The translations under genes and the position numbers were made by a program. The notes below the pieces were generated by a model. The model had not been told where the DNA came from. It did not search any database and worked only from the letters and a program-made list of their open reading frames with translations. This document shows positions 12,597 to 25,000 of a stretch of DNA of 64,000 nt, piece by piece. The DNA is from Marthasterias glacialis. Its lineage: Eukaryota > Echinodermata > Asteroidea > Forcipulatida > Asteriidae. The stretch spans positions 5,608,290-5,672,289 of the forward strand of contig OU452221.1 in assembly GCA_911728455.2 (NCBI GenBank). The letters are read 5' to 3'. Positions within the stretch are counted from its first letter, which is position 1. Each line of letters begins with the position of its first letter.

Positions 12597-12768
12597 TTCT
12601 TGCAGGCCAGGAGTATCATCTTTGAGAGGGCAAGGCCATTTTCATTTGGCAAAGGGGCACTTCCATCGGAAAAGTCTATTGGAAACTTTTGAAGGGGCAC
12701 CAAGGCCAAGACCAGGGCAACAGAGGCCATGGCCTCCGTGACCTTTGTGTAAATCCAGGCGTGTTCTT
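12597..12768 (+). repeat. CAGGCCTG repeat family, near-complete copy
   Basis: Reads caggccaggagtatcatctt, gagagggcaaggccattttc, aaggggcacttcca, gaaggggcaccaaggccaag, agaggccatggcctccgtga and ends near ccaggcgtg. It shares this order with copies at 18778, 21088, 22215, 31447, 34593 and 47722. Confidence 0.85.
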
Positions 12769-13011
12769 GATACATAGAAGTCAAGGAAAAAGCTCCTAAA
12801 TGACATAAAATTTACATTTTTGAGGTGGTGGTGTGGGAAGAAAAAGAGCGATATGGGTACTGAAAACTTCAAGGTGGGCCACCTCACGTTTGAATGGTCA
12901 GGGGAAACACTGGACTCTTATCCTAGATTTCAATTTTCGTCTTATAGGATACCCGTAGGACAAAAGCTTCCAATCCACTCATTTTTTTTTGAGAATGTGT
13001 ATTGTGTTGTC

Positions 13012-13068
13012 ATTTAGCGTTTGAGAAAGACTCTGCTTGGGTTGAAATGTGAGGCCATTAACAATTTG
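13012..13068. repeat. Half copy of a hairpin-forming repeat
   Basis: tttgagaaagactctgcttg, ggttgaaatgtgaggccatt and aacaattt match one arm of the hairpins at 16856-16966 and 19300-19450. The partner arm is absent. Confidence 0.7.
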
Positions 13069-13509
13069 TGCAATGTTTTTTTAATGCATCATTTGATCCT
13101 TGCCCACTTTGTTTTCCATTGGCCTACATTCCTTACCCTCAAAGTGTTGTAATTAAAAAGAAAAGTTAAGGAAAGAAACACTGGGAATAATTTCCTCAGG
13201 GAGCTGCCAGATTTCATTTTCCCCCTGTCAGACACTCCGGGGAAATCATCTTCATTGTTCCATTTATGCCCCTTCTCCCGGACCACCTCATTGTTTGTCT
13301 TAAGTGTGAAAGCTTTCTTGGTGTTTGTTCAGACTGACATAGCAGGATTTATTCACCTGCAGATAGCATGGTGGTGCGTCACCCATTTGTACCCAAATTT
13401 TTAGACCAGGAACTACATGTAGAAGGAAAAAATTCATGCTGGCCTAGAAAATGATTCCCTAAGCAGTTGGAAATATTACATTTGTATTGATTGATAATAT
13501 ACACATAAT

Positions 13510-13955
13510 AGTTCTGACAATTGCATCATGGATATAACTAGTGTTATTCTTGTTGTACTTGATGTGTGACATTAGTCCTGTGGAAAAGAAAAAAAAACAA
13601 CCAACAGGCATATGTACTACTCGGATTGGAATCGAACCCACGACTCCTGCAATTCTAGATCAGATGTCTTACCACTAGAAAATTGAGAAAGTGCGCGTAC
13701 CACAACAATTACTTTAATAGTTGCATCGGAGATGAAGAATGTTATTTTTGTTTTATCCCACACCGATGTGTGATAAGCACTATATATACTAAATGCTTCC
13801 CGGATCTGGTGGAAAAAAACAAATCCACAAGCATCTAGGCCTAATAGTCTGTACTCTTGTGGGTTCGAATTTTCCTATGGACTCGGGAAAGCACTGAGTA
13901 CTCAGTGCTTATCACACATCAGTGTAAGGGTAAACCAAAAATAATGTTTATTATG
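13510..13955. mobile_element. tRNA-derived SINE type 1, two pieces
   Basis: A minus-strand copy (13510-13688) shows box B as ggattggaatcgaacccacg and the box A region as tgtcttaccactaga. Next to it a second minus piece (13710-13830) and a plus piece (13850-13950) carry gtgggttcgaa, actcgggaaagcactgagta and cagtgcttatcacacatcag, the characteristic body of this family. Confidence 0.8.
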
Positions 13956-14212
13956 TACTTATAGACAAAAGAAAATAATTTACACGTAGTTCCTCATAAA
14001 GTACGTCGGACTTAAGGTGGGGGGGTGGAGGTAGGGACGGGGAAGTGTTCGAAGATTGTAGGCTTCCAAGGATTGTAGAATTAATTAAAGTCCATTTCTA
14101 ATGTGAAAAAGATCATTTTGATCATTGTTCCATGACCCCAAAAAGTTGGCTTTAACGAAAAGCTCTGAACATCATGAATAATTCATTAGATGATAGTGAC
14201 GTATTCATACCA

Positions 14213-14525
14213 TACCAGAGTCTTTTATAAATGAACATGTTGAACTGAACTCAACTGACCTGAATAGTACACGGATGTGTCATACCAATAAGGTGCTCAA
14301 GGCGCTTATTGTTATATTTTTTTTAAAGACAGGTTTTTAAAGTTGAGTTTTAAATTATGAGAGCCATTTATGTAGCACCTTTGCTGCAGCGCATTCAGCA
14401 GCCACTGTCAGAAACACCGTGGTAAACCCCTTCTCTTAGCGATAAGTGTAACTGGGTTCTTTTATGTGCATTACCAAAATACTCGGTACCTATGGCTTTA
14501 CGTCCCATCCACAGTCAGGAACTTG
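14213..14525 (-). mobile_element. tRNA-derived SINE type 2, head missing
   Basis: Collinear with 63197-63545: gcattcagcagccactgtca, gaaacaccgtggtaaacccc, ttctcttagcgataagtgta, actgggttcttt, then tacgtcccat. The tRNA-like head is cut off here. Confidence 0.8.
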
Positions 14526-15221
14526 TTTAACCCCATGCACTCAATCAAAAGTCCATGCAGTATTACAGAGAAGGAAACTGTCATATTGATCATGAAATAA
14601 AAACACAACAAGAACAATATTCCAACGTCAACTTTTTTAGAGATTTCGTTCCAAGTCCTTCTCTTTGAGTTGTTGGTGCACGGACACATGCAATGAAAAA
14701 GAATACATTCCTCCAAGTAACAAAAATACTGTGAAATTATATCCAACAAATGATTGATGTACTTGTAATACACTATGAACATTGTATACAACGTATGAAC
14801 CAGGAAATATTTTTTAGAAACTTCTTTTAAATAAATATACTTTGCTCGCACACAGTGGTTTCATCCAGATTTCAACGATACAAAAAGTGAAAACGTTCAA
14901 ATAATTTTCTACATAGATAATAATACACACAATGGAATTTGAGCATTCCCATCCACTGCAAGTTTGCTTGGCATGAGGATGTAAACACAAGGGCACCAAT
15001 CAGTGGGTTTTTGAATGAGTCGCTAAAAGATTTCCACCAATAAGTTTTGGTTTTTGCCTGGGAAGTTTTCTGAGTAGTTTTTTTTGGTGGAAATTAATGA
15101 AGTGGTTTTTCGATTTTTGCAGTGCTGTACTGAGCACAAAGTTCTACATGTAACTGCACTATAATGTAGGAAAAAATAGCGATACACATTGTATAATTTT
15201 TTGTTTACAGTCCAGGGTTCT

Positions 15222-15420
15222 CCCCAGGATTTTTCAAAACTGGGGGGCATTCTGGACCCAAATTTTCAAAGTGTGGCAGAGGCACGCTGAATTAAAACCA
15301 GGTCCTTGGAATGTTCTTATTTGATGTTTATGTTTGTTGGAAAAGCTCTTACTGTGCAATCTGGAGCATTTAGAATGGCTTTATGTTCTGATTTTGTGTG
15401 AATTTGATCTTAAAATCTAA
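15222..15420 (+). repeat. Dispersed repeat, inverted partner at 18430-18628
   Basis: Shares with the complement of the partner: ggatttttcaaaactggggg, cattctggacccaaattttc, aaaaccaggtccttggaatg, gatgtttatgtttg and ggagcatttagaatgg. The two copies are about 3 kb apart in opposite orientation. Confidence 0.8.
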
Positions 15421-16775
15421 TGTAAAAAAAGAAGAAAAAAGTTCTTGTGTTTCGGCGGTATTTCCCGCATATCTACCCGTAATTCGTGGGTATCAAGCTA
15501 CATTAGCTTGTGCATGGGGAGAAGCCTGTACACTGTAAAATGTTAAGTCCTGTTTTTGCTCTTTATATTGTGAACGAGTGTAGTTATGAACATGTTGATA
15601 TAACCAAGCGGATTTGGGGGTGACCTTAATTTTCTGACGAGAGCTGAATTGGATCAGAAATAAGAGAGTTAGAATTTAACTTAGGTAAATTAGACACCCA
15701 CTGCTGCAGGGTATGTGATCCAGTTAGGTTTAAAACCAGGTAATTGAGTCCGCCGAGATAGCTCTAAATGATTGGGGGGTGTGGGATGAGGCAAAGTAAA
15801 GCCCCCTCTAGCTGATTATGACCGAGGGAGAAAAGAATATCTGGCAGAACAAAAATTCCCTGAAGATAATTAATGGTGCTATAACTTTGTAAAGTCCCAT
15901 GTGTGTCAGCTTTCAAACAAATAAAATCAGAGCTGTGTGTGTGTGTGTGATACTGAGCTGTTGTTGCAGCCGAGTTGGCCCGAAGCAGGGCCCCTGAGCC
16001 GTTGTCGGAGGAGCCTGCTGGTTTCAGACTCCCCTCCTCCCCCCCTATTATTCATGCAGCTAATAATATTTAGAATAGCCCGGAGGCCAGACTGATGCAA
16101 TGCACAAAGCAATCTTGGTGGTTGTCAACGTGGAGTGGTGGACGATGATGATGATGCATGGTGCATCATTTCAGAGCTGGGCAGCTGGCTCACCGTCAGT
16201 TGGCTCACCGTCATTTGGCGCTTGGATGCAGTGCAGCACGCAGAGGTGGGAGTCTTCCTCTCTAGCCTTGATTGTTCGTTTTTTTGGTGGTCTCGTTTAT
16301 GTACATGTACACACCATATCAAACTCCGGGAGGGGGTTGCTTTTGTTAGAATGAAGAATCTCTGCCTGCAGTCAACAAGGGCGATATCTCAAGGTAACAG
16401 TGTGATCTTAATTGTGTTAGAAATTGCACTCTTTCTCAGACTTTTTGTTCAAAATAGTTGGAACAAAATTCAACAAAGAGTTTGGCATAAAAAAGTGTTG
16501 TAATCAATAAATGATGGAAACTTGATTGATGTATATGAGTTACCAGATCTGTGTATCACATGTGTTCACAGTGTAAACAAAAAGAATTGGGTAGTGTGAT
16601 CAAGTATGGCCCAGTGTATGGTTTACGTACAATAAATGGAGACTGTCATTTATTATGTTGTACATTTTAACGTACATGATCATGTTTTTAAACTAAGACA
16701 TTTCTTTCATGTCAGCTTTTTGACTTGTAAGACATTTTGCTGGTGTCAACATTTTGACTTCATGTAGTTAAATTA

Positions 16776-16966
16776 GCTGTTGCAAACTGCTTACCAACCA
16801 CAAGGTTGTAAAACTCATATATCATTTATCCTGTCTGTAACTCATACTTTATGCAAAAAAATTGTTACTGGCCTCACGTTTTGACCCTAGCAGAGTCTTT
16901 CTCAAAGGTTAAAAATGAGAAAGACTCTGATAGGGTCGAAACGTGAGGCCATTAACAATTTTTGGT
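16776..16966. mobile_element. Hairpin-forming short repeat
   Basis: ggcctcacgttttgacccta, gcagagtctttctcaaagg on the left pairs with gagaaagactctgatagggt, cgaaacgtgaggcc on the right, about 45 bp per arm with a tiny loop. The left flank gctgttgcaaactgcttacc also occurs next to the copy at 19246, so the element extends beyond the hairpin. Confidence 0.8.
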
Positions 16967-18429
16967 AGTTAAATTAATGAAGGTTTCTTCTGAAGTCGAG
17001 CAGAGTACATGTATACTGTTTGAAATGTTGAGACCACAACAACTGCTCTTTCCAGAGCTACCTCACAAAAGAGTTTTACTCCTGTTTGTACAGGCTGGAA
17101 GTTTACGACATGTATGGTAGTCAATGCATGTGCGTGTTAGCTACTGAACAGTGTAAACGTATAAGGCAGTGCGTTGATTTGTCAGGATTTTTCACTGATC
17201 TCCCCGCGCCTTCAGATTTTCTTGAAAGAGGCAGACTTTCCAGACCTTCAGATATCAATTTGAAACGATGTAGAGAGTCTGTAAACCTCTAAAGGTGTAT
17301 TCAATCTGTACATTCAGGGAGCTCTGTTTTCCACACAGAGAGGAAATTGTTACGATCACATTTTCAGGATTTTTCATTTATCTAGCAGTTGGTTCAGCCA
17401 TGGTTGAGTATGATTGCAGGGGTGATGATTTTTCCACCTTGAAGCACATGAAAAGTACCCCTCTAGGCAAAAGGAAAAAAAAAAGAGAAAGAGGAAAAAA
17501 AACAAAATCAAAAGTAGAAAATGATACTATCCACCTTATTATTGTACATGTAGATATAAATAAAATGAATTTGTATTTGCTTACAACAAATAGCATATAC
17601 GTACAATACATGTGTACTATTAACGTGTGTTCATCATGTGTTAATTAGGTGCTAATTTTTATACAATTTCCCCTTTGACATATGAAAATTAATTGTTTTG
17701 TTGTTTCGTTGATCAGGAAATCAATTGTTCCCTATGAAAACAATGTATTGTCTGTACACAATCATACAGTATTCGTAATACGCGGGCGTAGCCATACAAT
17801 AATAACAAATTAATCATATTATAAATACATTCTTTATCAGTTCATCATTTCATATGCAAATTATTAGTGTTCGCTATCAAATTCCATGCATTCAACCAGT
17901 GTAGACCGCACAGCCGACGGTCAAACTCATGGTAAACTTTATCTTTCATCACCAATTTCATTGCCGAACTGTACGGGCCCCAGTGGGAGTTAAATTTTAT
18001 TGCAATATGCTTACCATTACAAGCTGTGTTTATTGATAAAATAACACCCCGGTAAGATTTTCTTAGTGGCTTTGTATGGAAAATGTGTGTGGTATTTATA
18101 GAATGTGTGTAAATCATTTCATACAGTAGGCCACAGCCGAGTGAGCTTGTCACCGTGGCGTGCTCTGCCTCTTTTTTTTTTTAGGGGTGAGATTAATATA
18201 ATATTATGAGAATTTTAAAGACACCTTTTATGTGGCACTCTTCAGAAATTGAACAGTTTGCAAAAAGATGGATTTTAGAATTGACACACTGTATGAATAT
18301 AAAACAAAGGTATCATGCAATTTCTTGTTAATTTGTCTATAATTTACATTTCATGTTTTTTTGTTTAATAAATATATATGCACAAGGTAGCATATTGGGC
18401 CGATACGCAAAAAAGAAAGAAAAACAAAT

Positions 18430-18628
18430 TATTATTGTTTTTAATCCATTTAATATCAAATTCACATAAAACCATTTTTAAATGCTCCAGATTGCACAGC
18501 AGATCTTTTCAAACCAAACATAAACATCAAACAAACATTCCGAGGACCTGGTTTCAATTCAGCATGCTTCGGCCACACTTTCAAAATTTGGGTCCAGAAT
18601 GTCCCCCAGTTTTGAAAAATCCCTGCTT
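18430..18628 (-). repeat. Dispersed repeat, inverted partner of 15222-15420
   Basis: Complementary ordered words to the partner listed above, including cattccgaggacctggtttc and tttgggtccagaatgtcccc. Confidence 0.8.
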
Positions 18629-18777
18629 AACTGGCTTTATGAAACTGGCCCCTTGTTCCAAGATACCTACATAGTAAGATGTTATGAATGATTACAATGC
18701 TACAATTCGGCAGCCTGACCCGTGTGGGGGGTCTGCGTTTATATTTTACATCACTGACAGTGGCAATCGCTCAGCCC

Positions 18778-18965
18778 GGGCTGGAATTTCACGTTTGAAT
18801 GGGCAAGGCCACTTTCCATAAAATTTGAGTAGGGCACTTTCACTAAGAAAATAAAAAAAAGTTCATGTGCAGGAAATATTTGAAGGGGCATCAACTTAAA
18901 GGCCAGTACCAATGAAACAAAGGCAACATTCTTCTATGGACTCTTTGAAATTCTAGGCATGTACT
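18778..18965 (+). repeat. CAGGCCTG repeat family, diverged copy
   Basis: gggctggaatttcacgtttg, aatgggcaaggccactttcc, agggcactttcac, tttgaaggggcatcaa, ending ttctaggcatg. Middle is more diverged than in the 12.6 kb copy. Confidence 0.7.
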
Positions 18966-19245
18966 TGCACACTGTTATTTTCTGTTGTCTTCCCATATTA
19001 AGACAAATGTTTCATCAGTCGATGTGATCGTCTGTATCCAGGGACTCATCTTCGTTTAACCTGGTTGGGGCATTTGAGTAATAAATCATGTACAGTGCAA
19101 TGCACATTATGTAGGTGTAGTGTTGCAGGGTTCCATGATTAGACGGGATTGGATTTGTAGTCAAGCTGAAGCAACTGTCATGCTACCTTTTTTTTTTAAT
19201 GCACATCCTAACTTATCCGAGAAGGAAGTTAACTGAGAAAATAGA

Positions 19246-19450
19246 ATTAGCTGTTGCAAACTGCTTACCCACCAAAAGGACTTGTGGTATAAATGCAAAA
19301 CATTGTTACAGTAATGGCCTCGCGTTTCGACCATAGCAGAGTCTTTCTCAAAGGGTAAAAAAAAAAAAAAAAGATTTTTTAATAGCCTTGAGAAAGACTC
19401 TGTCAGACTCTGTCTGCTAGGATCGAAACATTGAGGCCATGAACAATTTT
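19246..19450. mobile_element. Hairpin-forming short repeat, second copy
   Basis: Same flank (gctgttgcaaactgcttacc) and same arms as at 16776-16966: cctcgcgtttcgaccatagc, agagtctttctcaaagg and cttgagaaagactctg...gaaacattgaggcc. The loop carries a poly-A run and part of one arm is duplicated (gactctgtcagactctgtc). Confidence 0.8.
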
Positions 19451-19799
19451 GCAGGAAAGTTTTAAACTCTAATTTGTTGCCAGAATTAAGATGAATTGTT
19501 GAAAATGGCTGAACAAAATATCATCTTACTTTGGAATTTGGCAATTTTTGTACACATCTGGATGTACGCACATGTACACGTACAAGTAGTATGTACATGT
19601 ACTTTGTATCTGATGCAGTGTACACAAAAGTATGTACAGTAAAGACTAAAGAGACCGTCCAGATAATGGTTATCTGGTTATCCACAATAAAAACATCATT
19701 TTGCCGTAACTATAATTTACATGTACATGTACACATTTCGTCAGTGCACAAATTTTGTTTGGGAAACCCACAATACCACTGGGCTCGTTCATGTACAGC

Positions 19800-20165
19800 T
19801 TAAAATGTCACTGGACCAGAACAATTTTTTACAAGACCAGAATCGAAAATGAGAAAAAAACTATCCACACAGATTAACATGCACTGTACAAACTGTTTTT
19901 ATTTGAACAGGCACCAAGAGAAGATTGATCTCATTTGTCTTATGGGTATGAAGTATACTTTGACGCTCAACAGAATTAAAAGATATTTATCAGGCTCCAA
20001 GTCAACCTTTGAACACAATTTTTTTTTGTTATTGAGCACCAGTGAGGTAGTATTATTCAATTGAAAAACACAAGACCGAACTTGTCCGATCACAAGTTTA
20101 CTGGCCCTATGCTTAAATCACTGGCCTCGGGCCTGCAATCCATTGTAAATTTTGAGCCCTACTAC
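19800..20165. repeat. Dispersed repeat, partner of 8990-9570
   Basis: See the partner for shared words; here the fold-back insertion is absent, so this copy shows the uninterrupted form. Confidence 0.65.
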
Positions 20166-21087
20166 ATGTTGTGTGGATTTATTATGTTGTATCTTGCTTA
20201 ATGATTACATTTTGGTAAATGTATATTGAACTAGAAGTACAGTGAACCAAACCTTACGGGAATGACTGTAATGTTACGCAATAGCTTGTGGACAAAATGT
20301 ATTCCAAGGTACAGATAGTCATATGATTTCAGTCTAGATGTTGATGTATGCAGTATGTATGGTACAGCACTCGCCAGTATTCAGGGGTCAAAAGTTAAAA
20401 ATGATTAAAAAAATACATTACAGGGTACAAGTAGAAAAAAATTGACTAGCTTGTTTGAGAAATGGCAAGGCGTTCTTGACAAGTTGTCTGCTGGCATTTG
20501 ATTACAAACACTGTACATGTCGGGACGTTTTCCAGGCCGACTTACATGGAAATCTAGTGTTGATGCAATTGGCTGGTGATGATTACGATGCGGCATATTC
20601 TCGGCGCCTTAATTTGCTGGGATTCTTCGGGAATCTCCTCGTGGAGTAAAAGCGACCTGGCTTGTGCTTCCAAATACTTGTCGCGTGTTGACATGTTAGA
20701 ACTGTGTGCAATCACGGCTGATTGTCGGAGTATCTCTTATATTCAGGACCACTGAAACTCTGCGGTAAAACCAAGGAGGAAGTAAACGGGGTGTTTTGCC
20801 AGGATTTAGAAATCAGGACATCCAAAACTGATGATTTGAAGAAAAAAATACCAACACCAGCGTATCGAAAGTGCTACTAGCACTGTACAAAGATGACAAG
20901 GTGGTGATTCAAAATTCAAAGTAAAACATCCACAAGACACCTGAAAGCATTGCGTGCTAATACTGTCTTGGTAGAAGGTGTGGAAGCACTAGGTACAATG
21001 TACATGACACCTTGCATGACGTAAGAAGCTCAAACACTACAGCCCCTTCATTGAGGTATTGGCCAAGAGTTTTGGCCGAGAGTTGAA

Positions 21088-21272
21088 CCAGGGCTGATAC
21101 ATCATGGAGGCAAAAGAGGCAATTGCCTCTGTAGCCCCTGGTCATTGCCTTGGTGCCCCTTGAAATGTTCCAGTATAAATTTACAATTTCCCTCATGGAG
21201 GTGCCCTTCACCAGGGAGAACATGCCTTGATGCCCTTGCCCTTTCAAGAAAGAAGCATACAGGCCTGGAGTT
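21088..21272 (-). repeat. CAGGCCTG repeat family
   Basis: On the minus strand it reads caggcctgtatgcttctttc, ttgaaagggcaagggcatca, ccctggtgaagggcacctcc, ttctactggaac-like centre, aaggggcaccaaggcaatga. It ends near 21088. Confidence 0.8.
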
Positions 21273-21873
21273 GTGTGTGTCGCGAACACACGTACGCGCT
21301 GTCAATGTTTGACATCAGTGGTGGCAGCCAATGAAAGTGATCTATTATTTAACCCTGAAGCAATTATGCATTTTATTATTTATTATTCAAAATGGCCACT
21401 TTTTCAAATGAAAATGAGGAATTATTCTGCCTCGGTTTGTCATTTCCTTAAACTTTGTGAAATATATTTTTTGAGAACCTTTGACCTTGTAATTTGAAAA
21501 AGATCCCCAGACACTTTAGAAAGAAAACCCAGATATTTCTGAATTTTAGAAAACAATTTGTATATTTCAGTTGTACAACCTTGGTCTGTGGTACAACATA
21601 CCGATGGAAAAAGCTGGAACTTTTCTAGTCAGTTTCAGCATTTCTTTCGAGTTTGATAAATTCAAAAAATAACCCCAAAATGTTGCCTGCCAGTAGGTAA
21701 GACGTGACTACCACATTTCACCCACAGACTACTGGAATGAGAATGGGAATGCAGCCACTCCAAGGAACTGGACCAACTGAGTTGCTTTAAAACACATTCC
21801 CATAGAAATTGATAAATGAGTCAAGCGTAGCAAGTTACCCTTTTCAAAGAAATATGATTTCATCTTCTTGCAG

Positions 21874-22051
21874 ATATTCGTCAAAGACTAACAGACCAAC
21901 TGAGATCCTTAGATAACCGTTATGATGCCCAACGGGAACAACTCCAAGACTTCCAGGAATACTTCAAGCAGAGGGCTGAGGTGGAGATGGAATATGCCAA
22001 GAACCTTGAACGACTTCACGAACGACTGACGAGGAGGCAGAAAGCCGTTCA
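21874..22051 (+). CDS. srgap: srGAP exon A: start of F-BAR domain
   Basis: Acceptor cttcttgcag and donor gtaagt flank this 178-bp exon. Its first two bases complete a codon begun in an unseen upstream exon, and its last two (ca) are completed to CAG by exon B. It encodes residues 1-58: [13 protein letters not shown], then [19 protein letters not shown], then [11 protein letters not shown]. This is the first long F-BAR helix of srGAPs, with the family pattern LQDLQ-FF-KAEIE-Y-LEKL. The missing upstream exon should carry only the start methionine and a short basic/acidic lead. Confidence 0.93.
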
Positions 22052-25000
22052 GTAAGTTGGTTTCATTGTGTAGCGATGATGCAGTCACAATCTTGCTTTC
22101 TTCCAAGTAAATCAATGATGTTAAAGGGATGGTCGAAGGGAAATCCTTTTTGTGTGATGCATCAGCATGCAAGCAGCAGTATGTTTGTCTTACAAGAGAC
22201 TAGACAATGATGCAGGCCCAGAATTACATATGGGGCCATGGACGCAATGGCCTCTGTTGCCCTGATCTTGCCCTTGGTGCCCCTTCAAAAGTTTAAGGTT
22301 TTTCCCATTGAAAATGCCCTTTTTCAAACTAAAAAAGGCCTTGCCCTCTCAAAGATGAAATTCCAGACCTGATGATGGTCAGAACAAAACTAGTGAAGGG
22401 CTTAAGATTAATGTGTAGTTTACATTGGTCTACTCAGTGTCACTGTTAAATTAGAATTGACAGTCATGTTGAATATAAAATAAAAGTGTGATTTGAAAAC
22501 AAACAAATAAGTTTTAGTGAGGTTTAGGGAATCCACCAATTTCCCTGTACGGAATGTGTTTATTATCAATATGACAGCTTGTTGAACGCAAGTCTGGATG
22601 CTGTTAGTTTTGAATATTTGGAAAATTTGAATTTTTTTCCACAGAGGGAAAAACAACCAAAATTGGATTAAAATAAATGCACTATCTGCCATTCATTTGA
22701 ATATGTCGATTTATGTTCATGGCTGACAATTTTTGTCTTGTGTGGAAAAAATGTAGTGATGCATACAGAATCATTCTGCCCGAGTGGGTTTTTTCCCTCT
22801 CTCGTATCGTGTGGCCATACAAGGACTTTCCTGTGCAAACACGGCATGTAAGGACAGCCGGAGCGAACCCCTCTGCTTGTGTGCACTGACTGTTCATTCA
22901 TTGGATGTGACATTTCTCAGCAGGTAGCACGTGATGTGCACATCCATATTTGCAGTGGGTAAAATGCCTGCCCTTTTCTCTGGGTATAAAGGTTGTGGGG
23001 GGGGGGGTAAAACCCTAAGAATAAGATACAGTGTTTTGTTGTTGGGTGTAGAGGTTGGGCTGAGAACACCGAATTCCAGTAGTGTTGTTTGGTGCACAAA
23101 GTACATTCTTACAGTGGGTTGGGGGTAAAAAGCTGCTACATGTATACATGATGTAAGATACAGGAGTGATGTTTGGTAAAGGTTGAGGTGAAATTAAAGG
23201 CGAAGAGTAATCATGAAAATAAATGAACTGTTCATTTTATGCTTAAAGTTTACTTGGTATAAAGTTGGTAGTAGTTACATGTATATTACGGACGTTTCAC
23301 AACACAGTGCGCTCTCTACAGTTTAACCCAGAGAGGCCATTTTTCGCCCTAAAAGTGGTCAACTAAAAATATTCACTCTCGCAACTCTGCACGGCACAGA
23401 TGGTTTGAGGACCTTTAAATGGCTGACATGAATGTGAAAATATTCTGCAGCCTCACAAAAAATACCGTCTTAATGCCACAAACACAGACAAATACAACAA
23501 TGACCCTTTGCAAACAAAGCACAAACTTAAACAATCGGGGTCGTGTGGTGGGCACTGCAAGAGGACTAAAAGTTTGCCAACCTTTACCCATGATGCACTG
23601 TGAAAAAGCATGGCTGCCAGTGCTAACAACAAATCTATCTAGTCTGGTTACCTGAATGAGATCGCTGGAAAGTCATTGCGCCATATGTGCGTGTATTGGT
23701 TGCACGCTGTTTGGAATTACGCTCCACCCACCAACAGGTTTGCGTATACATGTATAAAACCTTTGTATTGACTCAATTCACCTGACGCCATCATCACAAT
23801 AATCTTGGTTGCGCCATTTTGGGAGTCAATGTCCCTACAGTATAGTGTGCATATTAGACAAAGTAGTATCTACCATAATTAAGGTGCAGTTTGACTCCCA
23901 AAATGGCGAGCTTGTTAGACAGTAGCGGAGTGTGACATTGGTATAAAGTGTTGAATCAGGGAATAAGAGTCAAGATGCTCTTCATGAAATATTTACAAAT
24001 ATATTTTTCTTCAATCATAGGATGTGGAATTAATGATGCAATGTACATGTACGTCATGTGTACATCATCCAAAAATTGTTAAAATGTACGCCAAAATATA
24101 TCACTGTAACAAATATTTAGTTTTATGCATCGGCAATGATAGTCAAGTAGAGAATTTACATGTATACCAATGTGATTCACTCACTACTAAATTTTCAATA
24201 ATACTAAGCTGAAGTTACACGTAGCACCAAAAAAAAAAAAGAACAAAAAAAAGAACCTGTTTTATTGATTGTACACTGCATATTTGTCATATGATTCTGT
24301 CTCGTGATTAAAAATAAAAAATTAAAAAAGGAAGTTACATGTACCATTGCATCACTTGGAAAGAAATCAAGCAATTATTACCCTGTGACACATGTCAGGA
24401 AAATGTATTTTAAAGGGGCAAGTTCACATACTGCTACCTTTTTGAAGGAACTGTCAGGGGTTTCCCTTAACTTTTGGTTTCGCTCACCAGCAGGACTAAT
24501 AATAGTTCCAGTTGTCAGTCAGCCCTTTCACTTTTTCTCATTGCAAGAATGTTTCAATCGAATCTGTTGTTTTATCCGACAAAGATTGTTTTCTTTTGCA
24601 ACAAATACACTACTAGTAGCGCCACACTGTTTCCCTTTTCTTTTGGTTTCACTCACCAGGCGGACTCGTAATAACCGAATATCCAGTTGTTCGTCAGCCC
24701 TTTCACTTGTTCTCATTGCAAGAATGTTTCAATCAAATCTATGGTTTTATCCGACAAAGATTTTGTTCTTTTGCAACAAATACACTACTAGTAGCGCCAC
24801 ACTGTACCCAACTCATTATAGTTGGTGCATTTAGCTGCACAGTTATCGGAGTCTTATACCACATGGTTTGGCTGCAGCATAGACAGAGAATAAAAAAACA
24901 CAAATCAATGCACAGCACCCGTGTTGCAAAAAAATGTCTGTTTTTGTCAACTTTTAGTAACAATTTTCAATGTTTAAGAGTAAGCACCTCATGTTTGAGC

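Larger units (their letters stand above)
12769..16775. other. Non-coding stretch with SINE and repeat copies
   Basis: Between the listed repeats it is unremarkable AT-rich sequence; 14526-15221 and 15421-16775 show nothing beyond short open frames, a GT run at 15936-15949 and gat repeats near 16143-16156. Confidence 0.5.
16967..21873. other. Non-coding region before the first recognised exon
   Basis: Contains the repeats listed separately. The gaps 16967-18429, 20166-21087 and 21273-21873 show no exon, no promoter I can defend and no clear repeat. The start exon of the srGAP gene could hide here or further left: it would need to end with one base of a codon before a GT donor. Confidence 0.5.

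Noticed and set aside
17086-17292. Candidate upstream exon with a plausible-looking open frame
   Set aside because: No resemblance to the srGAP N-terminus, and its end does not give the required phase at a convincing donor.
24304-24834. 176-codon open frame, the longest in the window
   Set aside because: It spans a tandem duplication and shows the same low-complexity Phe/Ser-rich translation twice; no family likeness and no conservation between the two units at protein level beyond that of the DNA.
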